DNA from: JBNKHH01 sp050290245
GTDB taxonomy: Bacteria > Pseudomonadota > Alphaproteobacteria > Rhodobacterales > Rhodobacteraceae
Direction: 5' to 3'
DNA: 64,000 nt
NCBI GenBank assembly: GCA_050290245.1
Contig: JBNKHH010000055.1
Coordinates: 8,159-72,158, forward strand
The translations under genes were made by a program, and so were the position numbers. The notes under the pieces were generated by a model that saw only the letters and a list, made by a program, of their open reading frames with translations, was not told the DNA's origin and made no database searches. Below, one piece after another: positions 44,388 through 53,533 of this stretch (within the stretch, counting starts at the first letter, position 1; each line of letters starts with the position of its first letter).

Positions 44388-46130
44388 ATGACCTTCAAGC
44401 CAGCACAATGGCCCCGGAAATTGCGTTCGCAGCATTGGTACGGCGGCACCTCGCGCGATACGATCTATCATCGCGGCTGGTTGAAGAATCAGGGCTATCC
44501 GCACGACCTGTTCGACGGACGCCCGGTCATAGGCATCCTGAACACCTGGTCCGAACTGACGCCCTGCAACGGCCACCTGCGCGAGCTGGCTGAAAAGGTG
44601 AAGGCAGGGGTGTGGGAGGCCGGTGGCTTCCCGCTCGAGGTCCCCGTTTTCTCGGCTTCCGAGAACACCTACCGCCCGACGGCGATGATGTACCGCAACC
44701 TCGCCGCGCTGACGGTCGAGGAGACCATGCGCGCCCAACCCATCGACGGCGCCGTTCTGCTCGTCGGCTGTGACAAGACCACCCCCAGCCTGATCATGGG
44801 CGCGGCGTCGACCGACCTGCCCTCGATCGTGGTAACTGGCGGTCCGATGTTGAACGGCTGGTTCCGGGGCGAACGTGTCGGCGCAGGCACTCACCTCTGG
44901 CGCTTTTCCGAAGCCGTGAAAGCCGGAGAAATGACCCAGCAGGAGTTCGTCGACGCCGAGGTCGCCGTCACCCGTTCGACCGGCACTTGCAACACCATGG
45001 GCACGGCCAGCACGATGGCCAGCATGGCCGAGGCCCTAGGCATGGCGTTTTCCGGCAATGCCGCCATCCCCGCCGTCGACGCCCGCCGCCGCGTCATGGC
45101 CCAGATGACGGGCCGGCGCATCGTCCAGATGGTCAAGGACGACCTCAAGCCATCCGACATCCTGACCCGCAAGGCCTTCGAGAACGCCATCCGCACCAAC
45201 GGTGCCATCGGAGGGTCGACCAACGCCGTCATTCACCTCATGGCTATCGCGGGCCGGGTCGGTATCGACCTGACACTGGACGACTGGGACCGGCTCGGGC
45301 GCGACGTCCCCACGATCGTGAACCTGCAGCCTTCCGGCAAATACCTGATGGAAGAGTTCTTCTACGCTGGCGGTCTGCCCGTCGTTCTGAAACGTCTTGG
45401 CGACGCGGACCAGCTTCACAAGGACGCCCTGACCGTCTCCGGTGCCTCGGTCTGGGACGAGGTCAAAGACGTCACCAACTGGAATGAAGACGTCATCCTG
45501 CCCGTCGACAAGGCCCTGACCCCCCAGGGCGGCATTGCGGTCCTCAAAGGCAACCTGGCGCCGAATGGGGCCGTCCTGAAACCCTCCGCCGCCTCGCCCC
45601 ACCTGATGAAACACCGGGGCCGCGCCGTCGTTTTCGAAGACATCGACGACTACAAGGCCAAGATCAACGACGACGCGCTCGACATCGACGAAACCTGCAT
45701 CATGGTGCTCAAGATGTGCGGCCCCAAAGGCTATCCCGGCATGTCCGAGGTGGGCAACATGGGCCTTCCCCCTAAGGTCCTGAAAAAGGGCATCGCCGAC
45801 ATGGTCCGCATCTCGGACGCCCGTATGTCGGGCACCGCCTACGGCACCGTCATCCTTCACACCGCCCCCGAGGCCGCTGCCGGAGGTCCCCTGGCCATCG
45901 TCCAAGACGGCGACATGATCGAAGTCGACGTCGCCGCCCGCCGCATCCACCTTGACCTGCCGGACGAGGAGATCGCCTCACGCCTCGCCGCCTGGACCTG
46001 CCCGGAAGAGCCGCCCACCAATGGCTATGCGCGCATGTTCCACGATCACGTCGAGGGGGCCGACACCGGCGCGGACTTCGATTTTCTGAAAGGTTGCCGC
46101 GGCGCCGACGTTCCTAAGGATTCGCATTGA
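44388..46130 (+). CDS. L-arabonate dehydratase (IlvD/EDD family)
   Basis: A 580-residue Fe-S dehydratase that removes water from L-arabonate (or the related galactonate or fuconate) to give 2-keto-3-deoxy-L-arabonate. Cluster cysteines are visible in TPCNGHLRELAE, VGCDKTTPSLIMGAAS and TGTCNTMGTASTM. Length matches rhizobial L-arabinonate dehydratase (about 580), not the longer Edd. ATG follows GGGAGGGCAGG. It overlaps the next gene by TGATG. Context (ChvE uptake, dehydrogenase, keto-deoxy-arabonate dehydratase) supports L-arabinose as main substrate. Confidence 0.88.
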   Translation: MTFKPAQWPRKLRSQHWYGGTSRDTIYHRGWLKNQGYPHDLFDGRPVIGILNTWSELTPCNGHLRELAEKVKAGVWEAGGFPLEVPVFSASENTYRPTAMMYRNLAALTVEETMRAQPIDGAVLLVGCDKTTPSLIMGAASTDLPSIVVTGGPMLNGWFRGERVGAGTHLWRFSEAVKAGEMTQQEFVDAEVAVTRSTGTCNTMGTASTMASMAEALGMAFSGNAAIPAVDARRRVMAQMTGRRIVQMVKDDLKPSDILTRKAFENAIRTNGAIGGSTNAVIHLMAIAGRVGIDLTLDDWDRLGRDVPTIVNLQPSGKYLMEEFFYAGGLPVVLKRLGDADQLHKDALTVSGASVWDEVKDVTNWNEDVILPVDKALTPQGGIAVLKGNLAPNGAVLKPSAASPHLMKHRGRAVVFEDIDDYKAKINDDALDIDETCIMVLKMCGPKGYPGMSEVGNMGLPPKVLKKGIADMVRISDARMSGTAYGTVILHTAPEAAAGGPLAIVQDGDMIEVDVAARRIHLDLPDEEIASRLAAWTCPEEPPTNGYARMFHDHVEGADTGADFDFLKGCRGADVPKDSH

Positions 46131-47053
46131 TGACCATGAAGATAGCCATTGTCGGCGTGGGCAAGATCGCCCGTGACCAGCATATTCCGACACTTTCCGC
46201 CGATACCCTTTTCAGCCTGTCGGCGACAGCCAGCCGCCATGCGTCGGTCGCTGATACCGACGCTTTTGCCGACCTTGCCACGCTTCTCGAAGCCCGTCCT
46301 GACATCCCCGCCATTTCTCTGGCGACACCGCCCCATGTCCGCTATGCGGACGCCCGTCTCGCGCTCGAGGCCGGTCGCCACGTCATGCTGGAAAAACCGC
46401 CCGGCGCGACGCTCTCCGAGGTGCATGACCTGATCGACCTTGCCCGGGCCCAGGGTGTCACGCTTTTTGCTACCTGGCATTCGCGCGAGGCTGCTGCCGT
46501 TCGGGCAGCGAAGGACTGGCTGGCCGACAAGACCATCGAAAAGATCGATGTCCAGTGGAAAGAGGACGTCCGCCGCTGGCATCCGGGTCAGGACTGGGTC
46601 TGGACCCCCGGCGGCCTTGGCGTCTTTGACCCCGGCATCAACGCGCTGTCAGTCCTGACCGCCATCATGCCCCGCGCCATCCACCTGTCCGCCGCCAACC
46701 TGTCTTTCCCCGCGAACCGGGACACCCCCGTGGCCGCCGCCCTCACTTTCCACGACCCCCAGGGCGCCCGGATCACTGCCGAATTCGACTGGCTGCAAAC
46801 CGGCCCGCCCGCCTGGGACATCCACATCACGACTGCCCAGGGCGCGGCCACCCTGTCGGAGGGAGGCGCAAAGCTTGCCATCGACGGTGAGAACGTCGAT
46901 TGCGGCCCCAATGCCGAATATGCTGGCCTCTATGCCCGCTTCGCCGAGCTGATCGAAACCGGCGCCAGCGATGTCGACCTTTCGCCGATGCGCCTCGTCG
47001 CCGACGCCTTTACCCTTGGAAAGCGCCTCCAGGCCGGCCCCTTCGAGTGGTAA
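46130..47053 (+). CDS. L-arabinose/D-galactose 1-dehydrogenase (Gfo/Idh/MocA family)
   Basis: A 307-residue oxidoreductase. The Rossmann motif is IAIVGVGKIARDQHIPTL, and the family Lys is in MLEKPPGATLSE. The size and sequence style match the Azospirillum L-arabinose 1-dehydrogenase and D-galactose 1-dehydrogenase, which oxidise the sugar to its lactone with NAD(P). ATG at 46130 shares bases with the preceding stop; ATG at 46136 is possible but further from AAGGA. Third-last gene needed for the pathway; no lactonase gene is next to it. Confidence 0.85.
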   Translation: MTMKIAIVGVGKIARDQHIPTLSADTLFSLSATASRHASVADTDAFADLATLLEARPDIPAISLATPPHVRYADARLALEAGRHVMLEKPPGATLSEVHDLIDLARAQGVTLFATWHSREAAAVRAAKDWLADKTIEKIDVQWKEDVRRWHPGQDWVWTPGGLGVFDPGINALSVLTAIMPRAIHLSAANLSFPANRDTPVAAALTFHDPQGARITAEFDWLQTGPPAWDIHITTAQGAATLSEGGAKLAIDGENVDCGPNAEYAGLYARFAELIETGASDVDLSPMRLVADAFTLGKRLQAGPFEW

Positions 47054-47084
47054 GACCGCCACCGACAGACAAAGGACAGACCCC

Positions 47085-48002
47085 ATGACCACGCCCCTGA
47101 CCGGCATCCTCCCCGTTGCCCCGACCCCGTTCCACGCAGACGGCCGCATCGACGAAGGAGGTATGCGCCGCGTCCTCGACTGCCTGATCGACCAGGGGGT
47201 CGACGCGATCTGTATTCTCGCCAACTATTCCGAGCAATTCGTCCTGTCGGACGCAGAACGTGCAACGCTGATGCGCGTCAGCCTCGAACACGTCGCGGGC
47301 CGCGTCCCCGTGATCGTCACGGTTAGCCACTATTCCACCGACATCGTCGTTCAGCGCGCGAAGGACGCCCAGTCCCTGGGCGCTGCCATGCTGATGATGA
47401 TGCCCCCCTACCACGGGGCTGGCCTTCGTGCCGACGACCAGGGCATCTACGAACACTTCCAGGCGGTCTCGGACGCCGTCTCGATCCCGATCATGGTGCA
47501 GGACGCGCCCCTCTCGGGCGTCAACCTCTCGGTGCCCCTCCTCGCCCGCATGGCCAAGGAAATCGAACACGTCAGCTATTTCAAGATCGAATGCCCTTTC
47601 GCCGCCGACAAGCTGGCCGCGCTGATCGAGGCGGGCGGCAAGCACATCCTCGGCCCCTGGGACGGCGAAGAGGCGGTGACGCTCCTGGCCGACCTCGACG
47701 CAGGCTGCACGGCCACCATGACCTCGGGCCTCTTCCCCGAGCACATCCGCCCGATCGTCACCCACTACCTTTCCGGCGACAAGGACGCGGCGCTGGCCCA
47801 GTGGATGAAATGCCTGCCCCTGATCAACCACGAGAACCGCCAGTGCGGTCTGCGCGCCTGCAAGACCGTTTATGCCGAAGGCGGTGTCATCGGCAGCGAC
47901 TTTGTCCGCCACCCGCAAAAGCCCTTGTCCGAGCGTACCAAGACCCGGCTGCTGCAATTGGCCGGCGACCTGGACCTCATTGCCCTGAAATGGGGGAAAT
48001 AG
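47085..48002 (+). CDS. 2-keto-3-deoxy-L-arabonate dehydratase (DHDPS family)
   Basis: A 305-residue class I TIM-barrel enzyme. The Schiff-base Lys is in SYFKIECPF, the Tyr of the barrel in MMMPPYHGAG, and the entry loop is ILPVAPTPFHADG. In this context it most likely converts 2-keto-3-deoxy-L-arabonate to 2-oxoglutarate semialdehyde; an aldolase activity giving pyruvate is the main alternative. ATG at 47085 follows AAAGGACAG. It is the last gene of the operon; semialdehyde dehydrogenase is not in the window. Confidence 0.83.
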   Translation: MTTPLTGILPVAPTPFHADGRIDEGGMRRVLDCLIDQGVDAICILANYSEQFVLSDAERATLMRVSLEHVAGRVPVIVTVSHYSTDIVVQRAKDAQSLGAAMLMMMPPYHGAGLRADDQGIYEHFQAVSDAVSIPIMVQDAPLSGVNLSVPLLARMAKEIEHVSYFKIECPFAADKLAALIEAGGKHILGPWDGEEAVTLLADLDAGCTATMTSGLFPEHIRPIVTHYLSGDKDAALAQWMKCLPLINHENRQCGLRACKTVYAEGGVIGSDFVRHPQKPLSERTKTRLLQLAGDLDLIALKWGK

Positions 48003-48011
48003 GACAGGCGC

Positions 48012-48623
48012 TCAGCCCGCCCAGGAAAACCGGTTGCGATCGGCCTGCTGCCGCGATTTGCGTTCAAGAACGACATCGCGTGCAACCCAGTCGTAATCCG
48101 TATCTTCATCGACCAGCGCAAAGGTCAGAACCCCGCCAAGCCGCCAGGGATCCAGAACGATCCCGTCGCGATAGCCGTCACCCTTGCGGCTGATAATCGC
48201 CGTCGAGTGGTCGATGCGGAATGGATTGTCGGCACTGGCGATCGCGCGATGCATCTGAAGCGTCTCGAAACCTTCCTGGTTCAACCGCTTTTCCATGTCC
48301 TCGGCCCAGTGCCAGCAAAGGCCCCGCGGACGCAGGCCCATGTTGACTTTGGTGTTGTGCACCAAGGGCGAGTCCGTGATCTGATAGGCAATTGCCAGCT
48401 CTCGCGTATGGTGAAAAGCAATCCGCGCCGCCCGGTCGGCCTCTTCGGCATCGATACCCGGTCCAAGCGCGAGGATGGCCTGGCGCAACTCGGCGATCTC
48501 GATCTCACCCGCCGGAGCCCGTTTTTCCGGCGACACGCCACAGCCGGCAATAAAAAGCGCCACCATCAAAAGTGCAACGCCGCGGAATATCCGGTAGATC
48601 GTCATCAGGTTCAGTTTGCCCAT
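48012..48623 (-). CDS. Lipoprotein with possible Cys-His-Asp (transglutaminase-like) triad
   Basis: A 203-residue protein with a lipobox ALFIAGC (Cys28), so probably anchored to a membrane facing the periplasm. Downstream, C103 in GLCWHWAED, H139 in IDHSTAII and D158 in VLDPWR appear in the order and spacing of transglutaminase/papain-like triads. No family was recognised with certainty. It converges with the arabinose operon and diverges from the VOC gene. Catalysis is an inference from residue pattern only. Confidence 0.6.
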   Translation of the reverse strand: MGKLNLMTIYRIFRGVALLMVALFIAGCGVSPEKRAPAGEIEIAELRQAILALGPGIDAEEADRAARIAFHHTRELAIAYQITDSPLVHNTKVNMGLRPRGLCWHWAEDMEKRLNQEGFETLQMHRAIASADNPFRIDHSTAIISRKGDGYRDGIVLDPWRLGGVLTFALVDEDTDYDWVARDVVLERKSRQQADRNRFSWAG

Positions 48624-48782
48624 CTGCCTCGGTTTTAAACGGTGCTAACCCGCCTCTTTCGGCCTGTCGAGGCTGATCACACCAATTTGTATCTGTCTGT
48701 TGCCGCACGCTTGCTGTGCCATGGTTCAGGTTTCGTGGTCCACCGACCCGTGTTAACCTGCGCACACAAAGCGGAGGGGAAC

Positions 48783-49373
48783 ATGGCCGATATCAGAAAA
48801 TTGCAGGCTCAGGGCGTGCACCACATCACCTTGAACGGGGCCGATCGGCAAACGTCCATCGACTTCTGGGAAGGTCTTCTTGCCATGCCCTTCATTTTTG
48901 AGCAGCCCAACCTGGACAATCCGGGTGAAAGCCACCTCTATTTCGATCCGGGCGACGGGCGTCTGATCACGATCTTCACCAATGAATCGCGCAAGGTGGA
49001 CGGCAAGCCCGTTTCGACCGAACCGGGCAGCGTCCACCACATTGCCCTGAACGTCTCCAAGGCGACCTTCTCCCAGGCCGAGGAACGGCTCGCCGCGCGG
49101 GGAATCAAATACTATGGTCCCAAGGACCGTGGTTTCATGGACTCGATCTATTTCCGCGATCCGCTCGGGCTGATGATCGAACTGGCCTGCTACCGCTTCG
49201 AACCGCCCGAGGGGCACCGCCACGCCGAGGTGATGATCGAGGCGCACCGCCTGCGCGTGGAACGCGGCGACCATCACATCGATCAGGTCCACCTGGCCGA
49301 CGCCATCGAGATGCTGGTCGAGCGCAGTCAGCAATCGCTCTCTTCGGACCGCTCCCCGCGAAACCCGTATTGA
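48783..49373 (+). CDS. VOC-superfamily protein (glyoxalase/extradiol dioxygenase-like)
   Basis: A 196-residue metalloprotein with two VOC repeats. Likely metal ligands are His in VHHITLNG (first repeat) and SVHHIALNV (second), with Glu in LMIELACY. ATG at 48783 follows GGAGGGG. The specific reaction (glyoxalase, fosfomycin-type or ring cleavage) cannot be told. It is followed by a MetE-like gene. Confidence 0.8.
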   Translation: MADIRKLQAQGVHHITLNGADRQTSIDFWEGLLAMPFIFEQPNLDNPGESHLYFDPGDGRLITIFTNESRKVDGKPVSTEPGSVHHIALNVSKATFSQAEERLAARGIKYYGPKDRGFMDSIYFRDPLGLMIELACYRFEPPEGHRHAEVMIEAHRLRVERGDHHIDQVHLADAIEMLVERSQQSLSSDRSPRNPY

Positions 49374-49425
49374 AGCGACGCGTCGAATTGCCTAGGCAAA
49401 AGGAAAACCCAGGAGGAGTTTTCTC

Positions 49426-50541
49426 ATGCCTACCCCGCCATTTCGCGCCGACCACGTCGGCAGCCTTCTGCGCCCGGCGTCCATCGTCGAGGCCCGCAAG
49501 AAATTCTATGACGAACAGTCGATCAGCGCCGCCGAACTGAAAGCAGCCGAAGACGCCGCCATCCCCGACCTGATCAAGATGCAGGAGGAAGTTGGCCTGA
49601 AGGCGGTCACCGACGGCGAGGCGCGCCGGTCCTTCTGGCACTATGACTTCATGGGGATGCTGACGGGCCTCGACCTCGACGAACGCGACCCCGAGGGCGG
49701 TGTCCAGTTCGCCGGCGTCAAGCTGCGCCCCATCTTCCCGACGATCACCCAAAAGCTCGACTTTCCGGCCGACCACCCGATGCTCGACCACTTCAGGTTC
49801 GTGAAAGACCACACCTCGGTCGTCCCCAAGATCTCGATCCCCGGCCCCTCGTGCTGTCACTTCCGCACCGCACTGGACGACATCCTTGTACCAGAATACC
49901 GCGAAGACCCGCAGGCGCTGTTCTCCGACCTGGCAGCGACCTACAAGAAAGCCGTCCAGGCCTTCTATGACGCCGGTTGCCGGTACCTGCAGATGGACGA
50001 CATCTTTTTCGCCTATCTCTGCGACCCCAAGCACCGGGCTGACAAACAGGCCATGGGCCAGGACCCGGACTGGCTGATCGACCGGTATTCCTGGATGATG
50101 CGCGAGGCGATCAAGGACCGCCCCGATGACATGGTGATCGGCATGCACATGTGCCGCGGCAACTTCCGCTCGACCCATGCGGCCGAAGGCGCATATGACG
50201 CGGCCGCCGAGGCGATCTTCTCGACCGGGGTGGACATATTCTTCATGGAGTATGACACCGACCGCGCCGGAGGACTTGAGCCGCTGAAGCTGCTGCCAAA
50301 GGGAAAGCAGCGCGTTATGCCCGGGTTCATCACGACGAAAACGGGAGAGCTTGAGGATATGGACTGGCTGAAATCCAAGTTCGACGAAGCCTCCAAATAC
50401 GCCGATATCGACCAGCTTGGCATCGCGCCCCAATGCGGGTTTGCCTCGACCGAAGAAGGCAACGCCATCACACCCGACGACCAGCGCCGTAAACTGGAAC
50501 TGGTCGTGCGCTGCGCCGAGGAAATCTGGGGCGGCGTCTGA
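49426..50541 (+). CDS. Cobalamin-independent methionine synthase-like protein (MetE C-terminal domain, YxjG type)
   Basis: A 371-residue protein with only the C-terminal catalytic barrel of MetE. Zinc-site residues are visible in GMHMCRGNF and in PQCGFAST near the end, and substrate loop residues in RADHVGSLLRP and YLQMDDIFFAYLC. YxjG/YxjH-type proteins transfer methyl groups to homocysteine or related thiols from small donors; the actual donor is unknown. ATG at 49426 follows AGGAGG. A repeat-like hairpin follows the gene. Confidence 0.82.
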   Translation: MPTPPFRADHVGSLLRPASIVEARKKFYDEQSISAAELKAAEDAAIPDLIKMQEEVGLKAVTDGEARRSFWHYDFMGMLTGLDLDERDPEGGVQFAGVKLRPIFPTITQKLDFPADHPMLDHFRFVKDHTSVVPKISIPGPSCCHFRTALDDILVPEYREDPQALFSDLAATYKKAVQAFYDAGCRYLQMDDIFFAYLCDPKHRADKQAMGQDPDWLIDRYSWMMREAIKDRPDDMVIGMHMCRGNFRSTHAAEGAYDAAAEAIFSTGVDIFFMEYDTDRAGGLEPLKLLPKGKQRVMPGFITTKTGELEDMDWLKSKFDEASKYADIDQLGIAPQCGFASTEEGNAITPDDQRRKLELVVRCAEEIWGGV

Positions 50542-50572
50542 GATTTCAGCGGGCTTTCAGCACGTCGACCTA

Positions 50573-50613
50573 CCGGGGGAGCGCTGCTCCCCCGGACCCC
50601 CACGGGATATTTT
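50573..50613 (+). terminator. GC-rich hairpin of a dispersed Rhodobacterales type
   Basis: CCGGGGGAGC (50573-50582), loop GCT, GCTCCCCCGG (50586-50595), then ACCCCCACGGGATATTTTTG. The stem followed by ATATTTTTG resembles GC-rich hairpins found after many genes in this order. It would end the MetE-like transcript. Confidence 0.65.
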
Positions 50614-50691
50614 TGCCAAGAAGAATGTGATTGGCGTTGGTCTTTCCGTCGTGGTATTCACGAATGTGAATGCATGATTGGGAGGTTTTTC

Positions 50692-51273
50692 ATGCTCCGT
50701 ATTCTTACCGCCGCCGCAGCACTCGCGTTTGTTGCCCTGCCCGCCCTCGCGGTCGAAATGGGCGACGACGGTCTGCACAAGCCCGACTGGTACCGCGACA
50801 CTTTCAAGGATCTGCAGGAAGACGCTGCCGAGGCCCAGGCCGAGGGCAAGCGCCTTTTGGTGATCGTCGAACAGCGCGGCTGCATCTATTGCAAAGAGAT
50901 GCATGAAAAGACCTTCCCGGACGAGCGGGTCAGAAAGATGCTGGAAGAGAACTATTTCCCGGTTCAGATCAACCTCCACGGGGATACCGAGATCGTCGAT
51001 CTCGACGGGGAGACGCTGACCGAGAAACAGGCGACTCGCAAATGGGGTGTTCTGTTCACGCCGACCATGATCCTGTTTCCGGCCGAAGTGGACGACAGCG
51101 GCTCAGCTACCCGGCAGGCCGCTGCGATCATGCCCGGCGCCTTTTCCGCAGGCACCACCTGGGACTTGCTGACCTGGGTCTGGGAGGATCGCTTCCTCGA
51201 CCAGTCCGACGAAGACTTTCAGCGATACCACGCCCGTCGCATCAAGGAACGCGCCGACGGCGATACGCGCTGA
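50692..51273 (+). CDS. soxW: Periplasmic thioredoxin-like protein (SoxW type)
   Basis: A 193-residue exported thioredoxin. The signal peptide ends near residue 20 (ALPALAVE), and the active site is GCIYCKEM. The C-terminal half has GVLFTPTMILF with the cis-Pro. SoxW reduces SoxYZ or other periplasmic thiols during thiosulfate oxidation; no other sox genes are here. ATG at 50692 follows GGGAGGT. Its stop abuts the stop of the YeeE gene on the other strand. Confidence 0.78.
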   Translation: MLRILTAAAALAFVALPALAVEMGDDGLHKPDWYRDTFKDLQEDAAEAQAEGKRLLVIVEQRGCIYCKEMHEKTFPDERVRKMLEENYFPVQINLHGDTEIVDLDGETLTEKQATRKWGVLFTPTMILFPAEVDDSGSATRQAAAIMPGAFSAGTTWDLLTWVWEDRFLDQSDEDFQRYHARRIKERADGDTR

Positions 51274-52326
51274 TCACTCGGCGGGAATGGCGCCTTCACG
51301 CGGGGCGCGCGTCAGTATCCGGTCCGCGAGCACAGCGCCCGAAATAATCGCGGCCAACGCCAGGATCGCGGCGATGCTGAGCGAACCGACGCCCGACAGT
51401 CCCGCGCCAACGGTGCATCCCCCCGCCAGGACGCCGCCCAGCCCCATCAGCGCCGCGCCGGCAAGATAGCGCAGGGTCTGGGCGGGGCTTTCAAAGCTCA
51501 CCAGCGAGAATTCACGCCGCGCGGTCGCCGACAGGAAGGCTCCGACCAGAACGCCGCCGACCAACCCCGTGCCGAACCCGGCCGGGATCGCAGAGGCCGC
51601 GACGCCCCAGAACAACGTATCGGCCCAGGGTGCTGTAAACGAAAGCGAGGCCAGAGGGATCGGGTCGAACTCGTCTAGGAGAAGGAACCCGGTTCCGACC
51701 CAGCCAATCGGCACCAGGGCGCCAATGACGGCGGCCAGCGCCAAGTGCAGGAGCCGCGCGCGCGACGTCCAGATCAGGGCGATCAATCCGATCGACAGGG
51801 CCGCTGTCCAGATCGGCGCGCCGCCGGGCAATGCAGCCAGCGAAGTGATTTCGCCCACGTCGACAGTCCAGGCCCCCAGCGAGCTGCGCACAGGAGCCAG
51901 AACGCCTTTCAGCGTTGCATGCGCCACGATGGCAAAGACCACCAGCACGAAAAACGCCCTCAGGTTGCCAGAGGCACTCAGCACCGTCAGGCGCGAAACG
52001 CAGCCGCGGGTCAGCACCATTCCGGCGCCGAACAGCAGACCTCCGACAACGATGGCCACCGCGGGGAGCGCCGCAGCGTGCAACCGATGCTCGGAGAAAT
52101 CGACAAGGCCAAGGCCGACGACGACCTGCGTGCCCAGTATGGCCACAAGAAGGCCGGTCAGCCATGTGCCGAGGGCCCGGCCCCGGTCTTCGGACGCCAC
52201 CAGCCCGCGCCTCAGGCAAAACCGTGACGCCTGCGCGGCCGCACCAAAGATCAACCCCAAAAGGCCGCCCAGAATGACCGAAGCAAGAACGGGGGAGATA
52301 TCTGTATCGAATGTCTCAAAAATCAT
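51274..52326 (-). CDS. YeeE/YedE family sulfur transporter
   Basis: A 350-residue membrane protein with about nine hydrophobic segments. Conserved cysteines used to relay thiosulfate in TsuA/YeeE are present: SRFCLRR, LTRGCVSRLTV and LAGGCTVGAGL. Together with SoxW on the opposite strand it suggests uptake or handling of thiosulfate. The start at 52326 matches the usual N-terminus (MIFETF); a longer reading frame upstream is Arg-rich and unlikely. Confidence 0.85.
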   Translation of the reverse strand: MIFETFDTDISPVLASVILGGLLGLIFGAAAQASRFCLRRGLVASEDRGRALGTWLTGLLVAILGTQVVVGLGLVDFSEHRLHAAALPAVAIVVGGLLFGAGMVLTRGCVSRLTVLSASGNLRAFFVLVVFAIVAHATLKGVLAPVRSSLGAWTVDVGEITSLAALPGGAPIWTAALSIGLIALIWTSRARLLHLALAAVIGALVPIGWVGTGFLLLDEFDPIPLASLSFTAPWADTLFWGVAASAIPAGFGTGLVGGVLVGAFLSATARREFSLVSFESPAQTLRYLAGAALMGLGGVLAGGCTVGAGLSGVGSLSIAAILALAAIISGAVLADRILTRAPREGAIPAE

Positions 52327-52686
52327 GGCACGCGCTCGCTTGTGGGATCTTGCAGGATCACGCGACCTAGCGCTCCGGCGCAGCCGTGCCAAGGGCACAC
52401 CGGTGCGACCGCGTTTGCGGCCGCGCGCCATCGGGAAAACGTTTGCCCAAGAACCGTGCCAGGGCAGAAATCACCGCCCAAAACGCAGGAAAATAGGGGA
52501 AAATTCTCCCTGAATCCCCCGGTCGGAAATAAAAATACGCCCGTCTTTGGGGGACGGGCGCTAGTTTCGGAACGAGGGACAGTGATAAGGAACCGAGTGT
52601 TCCGAACCCGGCCCATGCCTATCATATGGGGATGGACAGGCCTCGCATCCAGTTCTCTCTCAAAAACGTGAACAGGCTCTTAAACA
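52327..52686. other. Intergenic between YeeE and YHS genes
   Basis: 360 bases with one clear terminator (52530-52560) and otherwise nothing recognised. The promoter of the YeeE gene must lie in the left part. Confidence 0.5.
52530..52560 (-). terminator. Rho-independent terminator of the YHS gene
   Basis: On the minus strand CGCCCGTC, loop, GACGGGCG then TATTTTTAT. The stem is 52538-52545 with 52553-52560. It lies downstream of the YHS-domain gene. Confidence 0.8.
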
Positions 52687-53145
52687 TCAGCCATTTAGCA
52701 CGCTGGGCCAGTTCGTATCGGCCAGGGCGATATTGCCATCGATATCTTCACGCCAAATGCTGCGCACATCCGTCGAAAAGTTCAGGTACAACCGACCCTG
52801 GTGCACGGTCCAGGCCTCGGGATCGGTCGGCGCTATGGCTCCTTTTGAAACGGCATAGGCGCAATATCCGCCGTATTTCGGGGCATAGGCGCCCCGATCG
52901 GCGTCGAACATCGACTTGTTCTCAGCGCTGGAAAACAGCAGCCGCGCGCCCTCCCATTCTGACGAGAATTCCGGATTGCCGGGAACAGGGCGGCCTTCGG
53001 TGAAATAGGCGACAGGGTCGAACCCGTTGATGGCGATCCCGTCGCTGGCGAAGACCGGGGGCTTTGCGGCAAGGGCGGGCTGGGCCAGAAGGGTGGCAGC
53101 TGGAACAGCGATGGCAGAGGAAAGAATGGCACGTCTGGTAAGCAC
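52687..53145 (-). CDS. Exported YHS-domain protein
   Basis: A 152-residue protein. The N-terminus MLTRRAILSSAIAVPAATLL is a signal sequence with an Arg pair, cleaved near residue 27 (PALAA). The mature part has the YHS domain: GIAINGFDPVAYFTEGR, FSSAENKSMFDADRG and PKYGGYCAYAVSKG. YHS proteins may bind metal; the role here is unknown. Confidence 0.8.
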   Translation of the reverse strand: MLTRRAILSSAIAVPAATLLAQPALAAKPPVFASDGIAINGFDPVAYFTEGRPVPGNPEFSSEWEGARLLFSSAENKSMFDADRGAYAPKYGGYCAYAVSKGAIAPTDPEAWTVHQGRLYLNFSTDVRSIWREDIDGNIALADTNWPSVLNG

Positions 53146-53235
53146 AATCGGACTCCTTTGGCGTATTGTCCCAGGATGTGCCCACTCGCCGCCCCGCGAA
53201 AGCCCCTCTCGCGGCCTTGTGATCCGGCCGTGTTC

Positions 53236-53529
53236 TCAGTCGAAAATGTCGAACAGGTCCTCGGCCGTGTCCCACAGTTCGCTCATGAACCGCTGCGACA
53301 GGCTGCGCTTTCGTTTCTTGCGTGGCTTGTCCCGCTTGGTCGAACGCCGCTCGGCCATCGGCCGGGTCACCTCGCGGGCTCCCAGGGCGTGGCTCTTAAG
53401 CCTTTTCAGCTCGTGCAGAGGCGCGCCGCAGTTCGAACACGCCAACTCGTGGCGTGCTCCGCCCCTCAATTCCAGCGCCGCTCGGGTCCCGCAATAACAG
53501 CAGGTCGCAATCTTCTGGTTATACCGCAT
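53236..53529 (-). CDS. Small zinc-ribbon protein
   Basis: A 97-residue protein with two CxxC pairs (TCCYCGTRA and ACSNCGAPL), a zinc ribbon near the N-terminus, and a basic tail (RSTKRDKPRKKRKRS). The start at 53529 is 4 bases after the rlmB stop, so it follows rlmB in one transcript. Function is unknown. Confidence 0.72.
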   Translation of the reverse strand: MRYNQKIATCCYCGTRAALELRGGARHELACSNCGAPLHELKRLKSHALGAREVTRPMAERRSTKRDKPRKKRKRSLSQRFMSELWDTAEDLFDIFD

Positions 53530-53533
53530 CGCC

